DNA of 9,377 nt from an uncultured Rhodobiaceae bacterium. Its GTDB lineage: Archaea > Thermoplasmatota > Poseidoniia > Poseidoniales > Poseidoniaceae. Of the stretch, positions 1-6,066 are shown piece by piece. How positions within the stretch are numbered: position 1 is the first letter of the stretch; the number at the start of each line of letters is the position of its first letter. The notes beneath the pieces are model-generated. The model did not search any database. It saw only the letters and a list, made by a program, of their open reading frames with translations, and was not told the DNA's origin. The stretch covers positions 1-9,377 of the forward strand of contig CALDQY010000190.1 in NCBI GenBank assembly GCA_937911445.1, given 5' to 3'. The position numbers and the translations under genes were made by a program.

Positions 1-198
1 GCTTCAAATGTCTGTCAATTGTTCGCATACGCATCTCTCGTTGGCGTTTCGATGCTCTGGTACAATCTTTCAATCTACGTCGGAGTTGCGTTCTTGACAT
101 CGACGGCATTTGCGATGGTTTTGGTTCGCTATGCAATGGCAACGGATGACGAATCACGCGAAGAGATGAACGCAACTGCCACTGAGCAAGGTTCATGA
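1..198 (+). CDS. C-terminal fragment of an unidentified membrane protein
   Basis: An open frame enters from the left edge and ends at TGA 196-198, giving about 65 residues. The fragment has two hydrophobic stretches (roughly residues 8-20 and 22-47, with YVGVAFLTSTAFAMVLV as the clearest membrane span). A polar, acidic tail rich in D, E and T follows, ending in EQGS. This is the pattern of a last transmembrane helix or hairpin with a short soluble tail. The fragment shows no family motif, so I assign no function. It lies 22 bases before purB on the same strand, so the two could share a transcript. The 5' part lies outside the window. Confidence 0.6.
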   Translation, partial: ASNVCQLFAYASLVGVSMLWYNLSIYVGVAFLTSTAFAMVLVRYAMATDDESREEMNATATEQGS

Positions 199-220
199 AG
201 CCTCTTCTTGAGCCACCATC

Positions 221-1579
221 ATGGCCTTTTGTCCTCTCGATTACCGTTACGGCTGCCAGGATTTCAAACACATTTGGTCTGAATCAGGCCGACATGAACG
301 CCAACTGGAAGTTGAACGTGCGCTAATTTGGGCCCACTGGCAACTCGGTCGCGTGTCTGAAGACGATTACAATGCAGTAGCTGCCATCTCCAATCCCGAA
401 TCCGTACGTAAAGAACGGGTCTCGGAGATCGAAGCAGAGACCCGTCACGATATCATGGCTTTGACCAAAGCCATGGCAGAGGCTGCTGGCGATGCAGGTT
501 GGTGCATTCACCTCGGTGCAACATCCAACGACATTGTTGACACGGCGGTCGCCCTGCAACTTAGGGACAGCATCGTACTTCTTCGTGAGCAACTCTGCCT
601 TCTCATCGGTGTCTGCGCAGATGTTGCAGAGCGTGAACGTGACACGGTGATGCTGGGACGGACCCACGGTCAGGCAGCAGTCCCAATCACCTTTGGCCTC
701 AAAGCCGCAGTTTGGCTGGATGAAATGCGACGCCAGTTGATTCGTCTTGATGAAGCGACACCTCGAATTGCTGTAGGCAAATTCCTCGGTGCGGTTGGCA
801 CAGGTGCTGCACAAGGCGAGAATGCACGTGAACTTCAACGGCTGATTCTCACACATCTCGGACTTGGCGTTCCCCTGGCGACCACACAGGTTGTTGGTCG
901 AGACCGCTATGTCGAATACGTATCATGGCTCGCAAACATGGCAACAACCTGTGAGAAGATTCTCCAAGAGGTTCGCAACCTGCAACGCTCAGAATTGTCC
1001 GAAGCTGGTGAAGGATTTGACGTCAAGAAGCAAGTCGGCTCATCGACAATGGCTCACAAAAAGAACCCTATCAAGTCTGAAAACGCCTCTGGTTTAGCAC
1101 GAATTGTTCGCTCGTTCATCATACCAACTTACGAAAACGCTCTCCTTTGGCACGAGCGTGATCTAGCGAATTCAAGCAGTGAGCGATTTACACTCTCCCA
1201 CGGTAGCGCCCTCTGTGAGGATGTTATCGCCAAGACCCGCCAAGTATTGACCAACATGTGGGTTGACGCTGAGCGCTGCATGGAAAACATTCGAGCACAA
1301 CGCGGCCTAGTCATGGCTGAAAAGGTGATGATTGACCTTGTTGAGCGAGGCATTCCAAGGGATGAAGCGCATGAGATTCTCCGAGAGGCCTCCTTTACTG
1401 CTGTGGCAAACAAGGAAGAATTGATCGATGTCTGTAGTCGAACACCAGCCATATCCGCTGCATTTAGCGCAGAAGAATTGGAAGCCATGTTCGAACCAAG
1501 CAACCACATCGGTGTATCAGGAGAAATCGTTGATGAAGCTGTTGCTCTCGCTCGTGCAGCCATTCAAACAACGGAATGA
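221..1579 (+). CDS. purB: Adenylosuccinate lyase (PurB)
   Basis: The 452-residue product belongs to the fumarase/aspartase superfamily and has the usual length for adenylosuccinate lyase. That enzyme splits succinylaminoimidazole carboxamide ribotide and adenylosuccinate, releasing fumarate, in purine synthesis. Visible motifs are TRHD with His76, GATSNDIVDT near residues 99-108, GRTHGQ with the expected catalytic His149, and the signature loop GSSTMAHKKNP at 273-283 with the expected catalytic serine(s) at 274-275. The signature is unusual because position 278 is Ala (codon GCT at 1052-1054), where the family consensus GSSxMPxKxNP has Pro. ATG 221 is the first possible start, since an in-frame TGA lies at 209-211. 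No clear Shine-Dalgarno precedes it, so initiation may be leaderless or coupled to the gene before it. Its last 16 bases overlap the end of the convergent dph6. argH and fumarase belong to the same superfamily, but the motifs and length favour PurB. Confidence 0.93.
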   Translation: MAFCPLDYRYGCQDFKHIWSESGRHERQLEVERALIWAHWQLGRVSEDDYNAVAAISNPESVRKERVSEIEAETRHDIMALTKAMAEAAGDAGWCIHLGATSNDIVDTAVALQLRDSIVLLREQLCLLIGVCADVAERERDTVMLGRTHGQAAVPITFGLKAAVWLDEMRRQLIRLDEATPRIAVGKFLGAVGTGAAQGENARELQRLILTHLGLGVPLATTQVVGRDRYVEYVSWLANMATTCEKILQEVRNLQRSELSEAGEGFDVKKQVGSSTMAHKKNPIKSENASGLARIVRSFIIPTYENALLWHERDLANSSSERFTLSHGSALCEDVIAKTRQVLTNMWVDAERCMENIRAQRGLVMAEKVMIDLVERGIPRDEAHEILREASFTAVANKEELIDVCSRTPAISAAFSAEELEAMFEPSNHIGVSGEIVDEAVALARAAIQTTE

Positions 1580-2220
1580 ATGGTGTACACGCCTCGAGAG
1601 GCAGTGTGTTCTTCTACACCTTCGACCCTCAGCGAGCGTGACCAAATTGGTCCGCCGAGAACAAATGTCTCGTACTCCCCACCCTCTCCATCAACATTGA
1701 ATCGATGCTTGTTGGAGAGTTCATGAAGATGCTTCAGAGACGATTCTGTCAACACATGACCGAGCCATGTGTGATCCAACCCTTCACAAGAAACCGAAGT
1801 AAGCATAATCTCAAAACCTGCTTCGACCATGCCTGAAAGGTGTTCGATTGGGGTTTGATGCCAAAGTGGAGAGAACGAATGTAGGTTCAATCGCTGGCAC
1901 ATGCATTCGAGCCACTGCTTTTGGAAATCAGAGCGTAATGCACCACTAACAACAGCATCGATTTCCAACTCAGACAAGGCATTCTCCAGTGCCTGAATCT
2001 CGTCCTCAACTGTACCTGATGCAGCGACCTTCACCCATGGTACATCTGCTCGTTCTGCCTGAACCCTAACCCATTGTGTCGATGGGACTTGAAACATGTG
2101 CGAGTCACCATCCTGTATGTCGACAGTAACGACTGCAACAATGTCCCAGCCTCGACACATCGCCCACCACCAGGCAGCAGAGGAGTCCTTACCTCCTGAG
2201 CTGAGAACAGCGATTCGCAT
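1564..2220 (-). CDS. dph6: Diphthine--ammonia ligase (Dph6-type PP-loop ATPase)
   Basis: The 218-residue protein opens with a PP-loop, SSGGKDSS at residues 7-14, which marks an ATP-pyrophosphatase of the N-type family. Residues 92-120 (VSGAL, then FQKQWLE, then FSPLW) and the C-terminal DGEGGEYETFVL at 177-188 are typical of the Dph6/MJ0570 family. By family knowledge it amidates diphthine on elongation factor 2, the last step of diphthamide formation, using ATP and ammonia in the cytosol. Length matches archaeal members, which lack the extra C-terminal domains of the eukaryotic enzyme. The start ATG (2218-2220) puts the PP-loop at the expected distance from the N-terminus. No good Shine-Dalgarno is visible upstream, but a perfect palindrome lies 9-27 bases before the start. 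The gene diverges from psmA and overlaps the end of purB tail to tail. Confidence 0.9.
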   Translation of the reverse strand: MRIAVLSSGGKDSSAAWWWAMCRGWDIVAVVTVDIQDGDSHMFQVPSTQWVRVQAERADVPWVKVAASGTVEDEIQALENALSELEIDAVVSGALRSDFQKQWLECMCQRLNLHSFSPLWHQTPIEHLSGMVEAGFEIMLTSVSCEGLDHTWLGHVLTESSLKHLHELSNKHRFNVDGEGGEYETFVLGGPIWSRSLRVEGVEEHTASRGVYTIHSVV

Positions 2221-2228
2221 GATGCATC

Positions 2229-2247
2229 CATGAACTTCAAGTTCATG
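2229..2247. repeat. Perfect 9-bp inverted repeat with 1-bp centre (possible operator)
   Basis: CATGAACTT at 2229-2237 and AAGTTCATG at 2239-2247 are exact reverse complements around a single C. The symmetry stops at both ends. The one-base centre is too tight for an RNA hairpin with full-length arms and looks more like a binding site for a dimeric DNA-binding protein. It lies 9-27 bases upstream of the dph6 start, where bound protein would block a leaderless dph6 promoter, and about 113 bases from psmA. No regulator is known from this window. The symmetry is seen; the role is inferred. Confidence 0.5.
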
Positions 2248-2301
2248 AGATTAAGGGAAAACTAGCCAAGTGTTCAAATGGGTCCTTCAGGTGGATAGCA
2301 T

Positions 2302-2322
2302 AGGGTGGTCAAGCATCACCCT
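2302..2322 (+). repeat. Hairpin-forming inverted repeat upstream of psmA
   Basis: AGGGTGGT at 2302-2309 can pair with ATCACCCT at 2315-2322 across the five-base loop CAAGC, giving eight pairs of which one is a G-T wobble. It sits directly before the TATA-like CATAAAGC of psmA. As RNA it would appear only in a transcript starting further upstream. As DNA it could be a protein site or a boundary for B-recognition. Its role is unknown. Confidence 0.3.
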
Positions 2323-2360
2323 CATAAAGCGTCGTGGACGAGAAGGAATTGGTGAGATAA

Positions 2361-3083
2361 ATGCAACCGAGTGGAAGAGGATACGATCATGGAATTACAA
2401 CATTTAGCCCGGATGGACGTTTGTTCCAAGTTGAATACGCTCGTGAGTCCGTTAAGCGAGGTACAACGACAGCTGGTTTGAAATTCAAGGAAGGCGTTGT
2501 TCTTGTCTGCGACAAGCGCATTGCATCACGTCTTATCATTCCAGAGTCCATTGAAAAGATGTTCAAAATCGACGAACACGTCGGTGTAGCGACATCGGGA
2601 CTCGTCGCTGATGCACGACAGTTGGTTGCTCGAGCACGCGTTGAATCCCAAATCAACAGAATCACCTACGCAGACACTGTCCCAATCGATGTGTTGGTCA
2701 AGAAAATCTGCGACTTCAAGCAATCCTTCACACAATATGGCGGATCACGTCCGTTCGGAACCGCCCTCCTCATTGGTGGAGTTGACGACGAAGGAATCCA
2801 CCTGTATGAAACGGACCCATCGGGTGCCTACCAATCCTACCATGCAGGTGCAATTGGAAGCAACCGAAATACCGTCATTGAATACTTTGAGAAGAATTGG
2901 AAGAGTGGAATGACCCTCAACGCAGCCATGAAGATGGGGCTTGAGGCTCTTCGCTCGGCCAACGATACCGAACTCAACCGAGATGCTGTCGAAGTTGTTG
3001 TCGTTGATGGCAATGGATACAGAATCCTCGACCGTGGAGAAGTGAACAAGCAACTTGACCGACTCAAGCCTCTTGAGGATTGA
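2361..3083 (+). CDS. psmA: 20S proteasome alpha subunit
   Basis: The 240-residue product is a proteasome alpha subunit, which forms the outer heptameric rings of the 20S particle and gates entry of unfolded substrates. The N-terminal signature is intact: Y8-D9, then FSPDGRLFQVEYARE at 15-29, including Pro17 and Tyr26. Together these form the gate-stabilising set known from Thermoplasma. SIEKM places Lys66 where the conserved lysine binds the C-termini of regulatory ATPases (HbYX pocket). TSGLVADAR (78-86) and QYGGSRPFG follow as expected. The N-terminus shows no processed Thr, so it is not a beta subunit. Start ATG 2361 has GGTGAG five bases upstream and matches the family N-terminus exactly. 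It is the first gene of the cluster. No beta subunit or regulatory ATPase lies in the window. Confidence 0.97.
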   Translation: MQPSGRGYDHGITTFSPDGRLFQVEYARESVKRGTTTAGLKFKEGVVLVCDKRIASRLIIPESIEKMFKIDEHVGVATSGLVADARQLVARARVESQINRITYADTVPIDVLVKKICDFKQSFTQYGGSRPFGTALLIGGVDDEGIHLYETDPSGAYQSYHAGAIGSNRNTVIEYFEKNWKSGMTLNAAMKMGLEALRSANDTELNRDAVEVVVVDGNGYRILDRGEVNKQLDRLKPLED

Positions 3084-3119
3084 GCATCGAGTCAACCTTC
3101 AAAACGCTGAGGTGACCGC

Positions 3120-3812
3120 ATGGTCAGTCTCGATAATGCCGTCCTTGCTCGACTTGAGAAAGGTGGCAAACGCTACGAAGCCTTGGTCGATCCAGACCTT
3201 GTCGAGCAATGGAAGGAAGACGCATCCACTGTTGAGTTGGATGACTTTATGGCCATGGATGAGATTTTCCATGACGCTCGAGCCGGTGAGCGCCCAACGG
3301 AAGAGGCATTGATGAATACCTTCCAAACATTGGATGTTGAAGCGATTCTTAACATCATTCTCGAGAAGGGGTCAATTCAGCTGACAACGGCACAGCGAAA
3401 GGCTCGTGTCGAGAACATGCGTCAGCAAATCATCCATCACATCCACAGCCAAGCCATCGACCCGAAGAGCAAGTCTCCACACCCACGAACACGCATTGAG
3501 TTGGCGCTTGATGAATCGAAGTACTCTGTCGACCCATTCAAGCGACTTGAAGATCAAGTCAAAGATGCGATTGCAAAACTGAAACCACTCATCCCTCTCA
3601 GTTTCGAAGCCGTTCGACTTGCGTTCCGAATTCCAGGGAGTGCCTATGGCAGCGTGAGTCAATTGCTTCGCCCATACCAAAAGAAAGAGCAATGGCTTGA
3701 GAACGGAGATTGGGCATGTATTGTCGAACTTCCCGCAGGGATGAAAGGAGACATAATCGGTCAAGTTCTCAAGCGTGCAAACGATGCGGAAGTCAAAGAA
3801 TTGGCCTCGTGA
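3120..3812 (+). CDS. sbds: SBDS/Sdo1 ribosome maturation factor
   Basis: The 230-residue protein matches the archaeal SBDS family along its length. The N-terminal FYSH domain (about 1-85) contains LEKGGKRYE, ALVDPD, AMDEIFHDARAGERPTEE and the conserved LEKGSIQLTTAQR at 81-93. A helical middle domain (about 86-160) has RQQIIHHIHSQAIDP and SVDPFKRLEDQ. The C-terminal ferredoxin-like domain starts near IPLSFEAVRLAFRIP and includes GDWACIVELPAGM. In eukaryotes SBDS works with EFL1 to release the anti-association factor eIF6 from the large subunit; in archaea a role in 50S maturation is inferred. Start ATG 3120 has a strong GAGGTGA at 3109-3115. It follows psmA by 36 bases, the usual arrangement in the archaeal exosome cluster. 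Confidence 0.96.
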   Translation: MVSLDNAVLARLEKGGKRYEALVDPDLVEQWKEDASTVELDDFMAMDEIFHDARAGERPTEEALMNTFQTLDVEAILNIILEKGSIQLTTAQRKARVENMRQQIIHHIHSQAIDPKSKSPHPRTRIELALDESKYSVDPFKRLEDQVKDAIAKLKPLIPLSFEAVRLAFRIPGSAYGSVSQLLRPYQKKEQWLENGDWACIVELPAGMKGDIIGQVLKRANDAEVKELAS

Positions 3813-3814
3813 TA

Positions 3815-3828
3815 AAAGGGTGCCCTTT
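3815..3828. repeat. Short palindrome between SBDS and rrp4
   Basis: AAAGGG at 3815-3820 and CCCTTT at 3823-3828 are exact reverse complements around TG, two bases after the SBDS stop codon. As RNA this allows five pairs closed by a GTGC tetraloop, followed by TTTAT. It may be a weak processing or attenuation signal, or simply chance. The surrounding 54 bases form the largest gap inside the cluster, so an internal signal would be well placed here. Confidence 0.3.
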
Positions 3829-3854
3829 ATCATGGGATGTCGAGTGGCCGGAAC

Positions 3855-3860
3855 GGAGAG
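3855..3860 (+). promoter_or_regulatory. Shine-Dalgarno deciding the rrp4 start
   Basis: GGAGAG lies six bases before ATG 3867, an ideal distance. The alternative in-frame ATG at 3837 has only a GGG directly in front of it and no proper site. The start at 3867 is therefore preferred, removing ten N-terminal residues (MSSGRNGEKR) that have no counterpart I recognise in Rrp4. Confidence 0.6.
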
Positions 3861-3866
3861 AAAAGA

Positions 3867-4553
3867 ATGTCCGAAGGTCAAGTTGGCGCCGAGCAGCGCC
3901 TCGTGACCCCGGGAATGGTCATTGGGCCATCATCCGGGAAGCGAGCAGGTACTGGTACGATTGCCGAAAACAACGAATTCATCGCCACCCGGTTGGGATG
4001 GCTCAACGAACAGAACGATGTCGTTTCTGTTCTGCCGATTAATAGCGCATACATGCCACGTTCAGGTGACCTTGTCATCGGTTTTGTGGCCGAAGTCCGC
4101 AACAATCTCTGGTTCTTTGATGTCAACGGACCGTTCCAAGCATTGCTTCCAATGTCCCTCGCACCTTGGAAGGTTGAATTTGGCTCGACCCGACAACATC
4201 TCGGAATCGGTGACGCTGCTCTTGCCCGCATTCAGGAGGTTGATGAAACCCACAACATGGTCCTTACCATGAAGGGTGTTGGACTTCGACGCCTCAACGA
4301 AGGGGCCGTCGTCTCAATTCCAGTCAATCTGATCGATACCATTCGAGGCCAAAACAATGCTATGCTTAGCCGAATTCGTGATGCTACCAATTGTCGCATC
4401 ATCGTCGGCGACAACGGCCGTGTATGGATTCACGGAGATGCAGCAGACATGCACGTTGCACGACAATTGATTCAAACTCTCAACGAAGAGGGACACAAAA
4501 ACACATTCGAAGGTGCGGTAGAAGCACTTGAAAACAAACGAGGTGAACACTGA
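3867..4553 (+). CDS. rrp4: Exosome RNA-binding subunit Rrp4
   Basis: The 228-residue protein forms part of the cap that sits on the exosome hexamer and guides RNA into its channel. Three expected parts are visible: an N-terminal domain with VTPGMVIG at 13-20, an S1 domain at about 62-135 (PRSGDLVIGFVAEV, then FFDVNGPFQALLP), and a KH-type domain at about 145-205 with GAVVSIPVNLI and CRIIVGDNGRVWIHG. VNGPFQALLP and NGRVWI separate it from the other cap protein, Csl4, which has a zinc ribbon absent here. The KH loop reads GQNN (161-164) rather than GxxG. Related Rrp4 proteins also vary here, so this need not mean loss of RNA binding. An in-frame ATG at 3837 would give 238 residues. The stop codon shares one base with the rrp41 start. 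Confidence 0.93.
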   Translation: MSEGQVGAEQRLVTPGMVIGPSSGKRAGTGTIAENNEFIATRLGWLNEQNDVVSVLPINSAYMPRSGDLVIGFVAEVRNNLWFFDVNGPFQALLPMSLAPWKVEFGSTRQHLGIGDAALARIQEVDETHNMVLTMKGVGLRRLNEGAVVSIPVNLIDTIRGQNNAMLSRIRDATNCRIIVGDNGRVWIHGDAADMHVARQLIQTLNEEGHKNTFEGAVEALENKRGEH

Positions 4554-5281
4554 TGGGTGGATATGGAGACGTAAAATTACTACGAGAAGATGGAAAGCGA
4601 CTTGATGGTCGGGCAATCGATGAAATGCGACCAGTAACGATTGAAGCAGGGGTGCTCCCTGCTGCTGATGGTTCGGCCATGGTTACACATGGACTGAACG
4701 TTGCAGTTGCTGCAGTTTATGGACCAATGGAAGCGCACCCTCGAAAGATTCAGCGACAAGATCGTGCTGTTATTGACGTACGCTACAACATGGCACCGTT
4801 CTCAACAGGCGACCGAATTCGACCAGGATTCAACCGACGAAGCCGTGAAATCTCAAAGGTCACTGCTGAGTCTTTGGAATCCGTTGTCCTTGTTGAGCGC
4901 TACCCACGTTCAAAGATTCGAGTTGAAATCGAAATCCTTGCTGCAGAAGCAGGAACACGATGCGCAGGCATCACTGCAGCATCCGTTGCACTCGCTGACG
5001 CTGGAATTCCCATGCGAGACATGATTGTCGGTGTAGCCTCTGGAAAGATTGAGGACACCGTCGTACTCGACCTCGATAAGGCAGAAGACAACTACGGCCA
5101 AGCTGACCTCCCAGTTGGTATTCTTCCGAACACTGGTGAGATTGCTTTCTTACAAATGGATGGAGATCTCTCCATTGATGAGTACAATCTCGCCATGGAA
5201 TACAACCACAAGGCTGCGAAAGAAATTCATGAAATCATGGTTGATGCTCTCAAGCGCCGATACGAAGGAGGTGAAGCCTGA
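4553..5281 (+). CDS. rrp41: Exosome catalytic subunit Rrp41 (RNase PH family)
   Basis: The 242-residue protein is the catalytic half of the archaeal exosome hexamer. With Rrp42 it degrades RNA phosphorolytically from the 3' end and can run in reverse to add tails. Family landmarks are RLDGRAIDEMRPV near 16-28, FNRRSREIS at 93-101 (RNA-contacting arginines), GTRCAGITAASVALADAGIPM at 134-154 (phosphate-site region) and AEDNYGQADLPVG at 177-189. The last carries Asp179 and Asp185, matching the acidic pair of catalytic Rrp41, so the enzyme should be active. The start ATG 4553 overlaps the rrp4 TGA as TGATG and has GAGGTGA at 4540-4546 inside rrp4, indicating coupled translation. The family is large (RNase PH, Rrp42), but the intact acidic motif and gene order make Rrp41 secure. 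Confidence 0.96.
   Translation: MGGYGDVKLLREDGKRLDGRAIDEMRPVTIEAGVLPAADGSAMVTHGLNVAVAAVYGPMEAHPRKIQRQDRAVIDVRYNMAPFSTGDRIRPGFNRRSREISKVTAESLESVVLVERYPRSKIRVEIEILAAEAGTRCAGITAASVALADAGIPMRDMIVGVASGKIEDTVVLDLDKAEDNYGQADLPVGILPNTGEIAFLQMDGDLSIDEYNLAMEYNHKAAKEIHEIMVDALKRRYEGGEA
5266..5274 (+). promoter_or_regulatory. Near-perfect Shine-Dalgarno for rrp42
   Basis: AGGAGGTGA lies six bases before the rrp42 ATG and is the most complete anti-16S complement in the window. It is embedded in the last codons of rrp41, which there read RRYEGGEA. Rrp41 and Rrp42 are needed in equal amounts in the hexamer, so strong coupled initiation here makes sense, though that link is inference. Confidence 0.75.
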
Positions 5282-6066
5282 TGGTTGAACTCGTTCCTTC
5301 CCTCTTGCGACAAGAACTTGACCGTCTCGCAGCAGAAGGTCAGCGCATCGATGGTCGAGGACAATTCGAAGGACGTGAAGTCCACCTTGAAGTCGATTGC
5401 TTGTACAACGCCGAAGGCTCTGCCAAGGTTGTTTGGGGCGACACCATCATCTACGCTGGTGTCAAATTCGAAATCCGAACTCCATGGCCAGATCGACCAA
5501 CACAAGGTTCCCTTATGTGCGGTGCTGAACTACGTCCTGTCGCTCATCGCAAGTATGAGCCAGGTCCACCATCACCAGAATCCATCGAACTCGGTCGAGT
5601 TGTCGATCGTGGAATCCGTGAATCCGGATGCATCGACATGGACGAGTTGTGCATCGTTCCTGGCGAGAAAGTTTGGGGAGTCATGATCGACATCCACGTT
5701 CTTTCCGATGGAGGCAACATCTTCGATGCTGCAGGCCTTGCAGCCATCGCCGCTCTACGAACAGCTGTTGTTCCAGCAGAACGATTCGATGTTGGTGAAG
5801 ACCACACCTTGAAGGTCAACGGAACACCAATCATGGCATCGTTCAAGCGTGCAGGTGGACGCTTTGTTTACGACCCGAGTGAAGAAGAAGAACTCGGTGG
5901 AGACGAGCGCATTCACATCACTCTCGGAGACGAAGGCCACCTCCACTCGTTACAGAAGGGGCTAAAAGGAGTCTTCACTCCGGATGAATTTGCCGAGATT
6001 CTAGCGGTCGCCGAACAAAAGTGCAGTGAACTGAGAGAAATGGTGGCAGAAAAGGAGGGGAACTGA
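5281..6066 (+). CDS. rrp42: Exosome structural subunit Rrp42 (RNase PH family)
   Basis: The 261-residue protein is the non-catalytic partner of Rrp41. Three Rrp41-Rrp42 pairs form the exosome ring, and Rrp42 contributes to RNA binding and phosphate placement. Landmarks are QRIDGRGQFEGREV at 21-34, TPWPDRPTQGSLMCGAEL at 67-84, YEPGPPSPESIELGRVVDRGIRES spanning 92-115, and DGGNIFDAAGLAAIAAL at 143-159. The acidic catalytic motif of Rrp41 (EDNYGQAD) is absent, as expected for Rrp42. The C-terminal part has an acidic patch, DPSEEEELGGDE, followed by a helical end. The start overlaps the rrp41 stop by one base (TGATG). The stop abuts the TTG start of L37Ae. Confidence 0.96.
   Translation: MVELVPSLLRQELDRLAAEGQRIDGRGQFEGREVHLEVDCLYNAEGSAKVVWGDTIIYAGVKFEIRTPWPDRPTQGSLMCGAELRPVAHRKYEPGPPSPESIELGRVVDRGIRESGCIDMDELCIVPGEKVWGVMIDIHVLSDGGNIFDAAGLAAIAALRTAVVPAERFDVGEDHTLKVNGTPIMASFKRAGGRFVYDPSEEEELGGDERIHITLGDEGHLHSLQKGLKGVFTPDEFAEILAVAEQKCSELREMVAEKEGN
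6052..6060 (+). promoter_or_regulatory. Shine-Dalgarno supporting the TTG start of L37Ae
   Basis: AAGGAGGGG lies six bases before TTG 6067 and overlaps the end of rrp42. The next in-frame ATG is far into the gene, past the zinc ribbon. The site, together with the family N-terminus MAKRTQKA, supports the TTG. Confidence 0.7.

Larger units (their letters stand above)
2221..2360. promoter_or_regulatory. Divergent promoter region between dph6 and psmA
   Basis: This 140-bp spacer is the longest non-coding stretch in the window and must hold the start signals of dph6 (leftward) and of the psmA-led cluster (rightward). On the psmA side a TATA-like CATAAAGC lies at 2323-2330, and GGTGAG at 2351-2356 serves as Shine-Dalgarno five bases before the ATG at 2361. 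On the dph6 side a weak TTAAT (minus strand, 2250-2254) lies about 30-34 bases before the start codon, where a TATA element of a leaderless transcript would be expected. Neither box is strong. The spacer also carries the palindrome and the hairpin listed separately. Function is inferred from gene orientation. Confidence 0.55.

Noticed and set aside
323..856. Long open frame (177 codons) antisense to purB
   Set aside because: It lies wholly inside the well-supported purB, is rich in Cys and His without any motif, and has no ribosome binding site. It is a shadow of purB codon use.
1129..1563. Second antisense frame (144 codons) under the end of purB
   Set aside because: Its composition is Ser/Arg/Ala-biased, typical of an antisense shadow, and it ends at the dph6 stop region only by chance of overlap.
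3813..3832. Intrinsic terminator after SBDS
   Set aside because: The arms are short, only a three-base T run follows, and rrp4 belongs to the same known cluster. I list it only as a palindrome.
3837..3866. Ten-residue N-terminal extension of Rrp4
   Set aside because: Only the inner ATG (3867) has a Shine-Dalgarno at a proper distance, and the extension matches no Rrp4 feature. It is kept as an alternative start.
3372..3881. Antisense frame (169 codons) across SBDS and the rrp4 start
   Set aside because: It shows no domain and no start signal, and the + strand frames there are secure SBDS and Rrp4.
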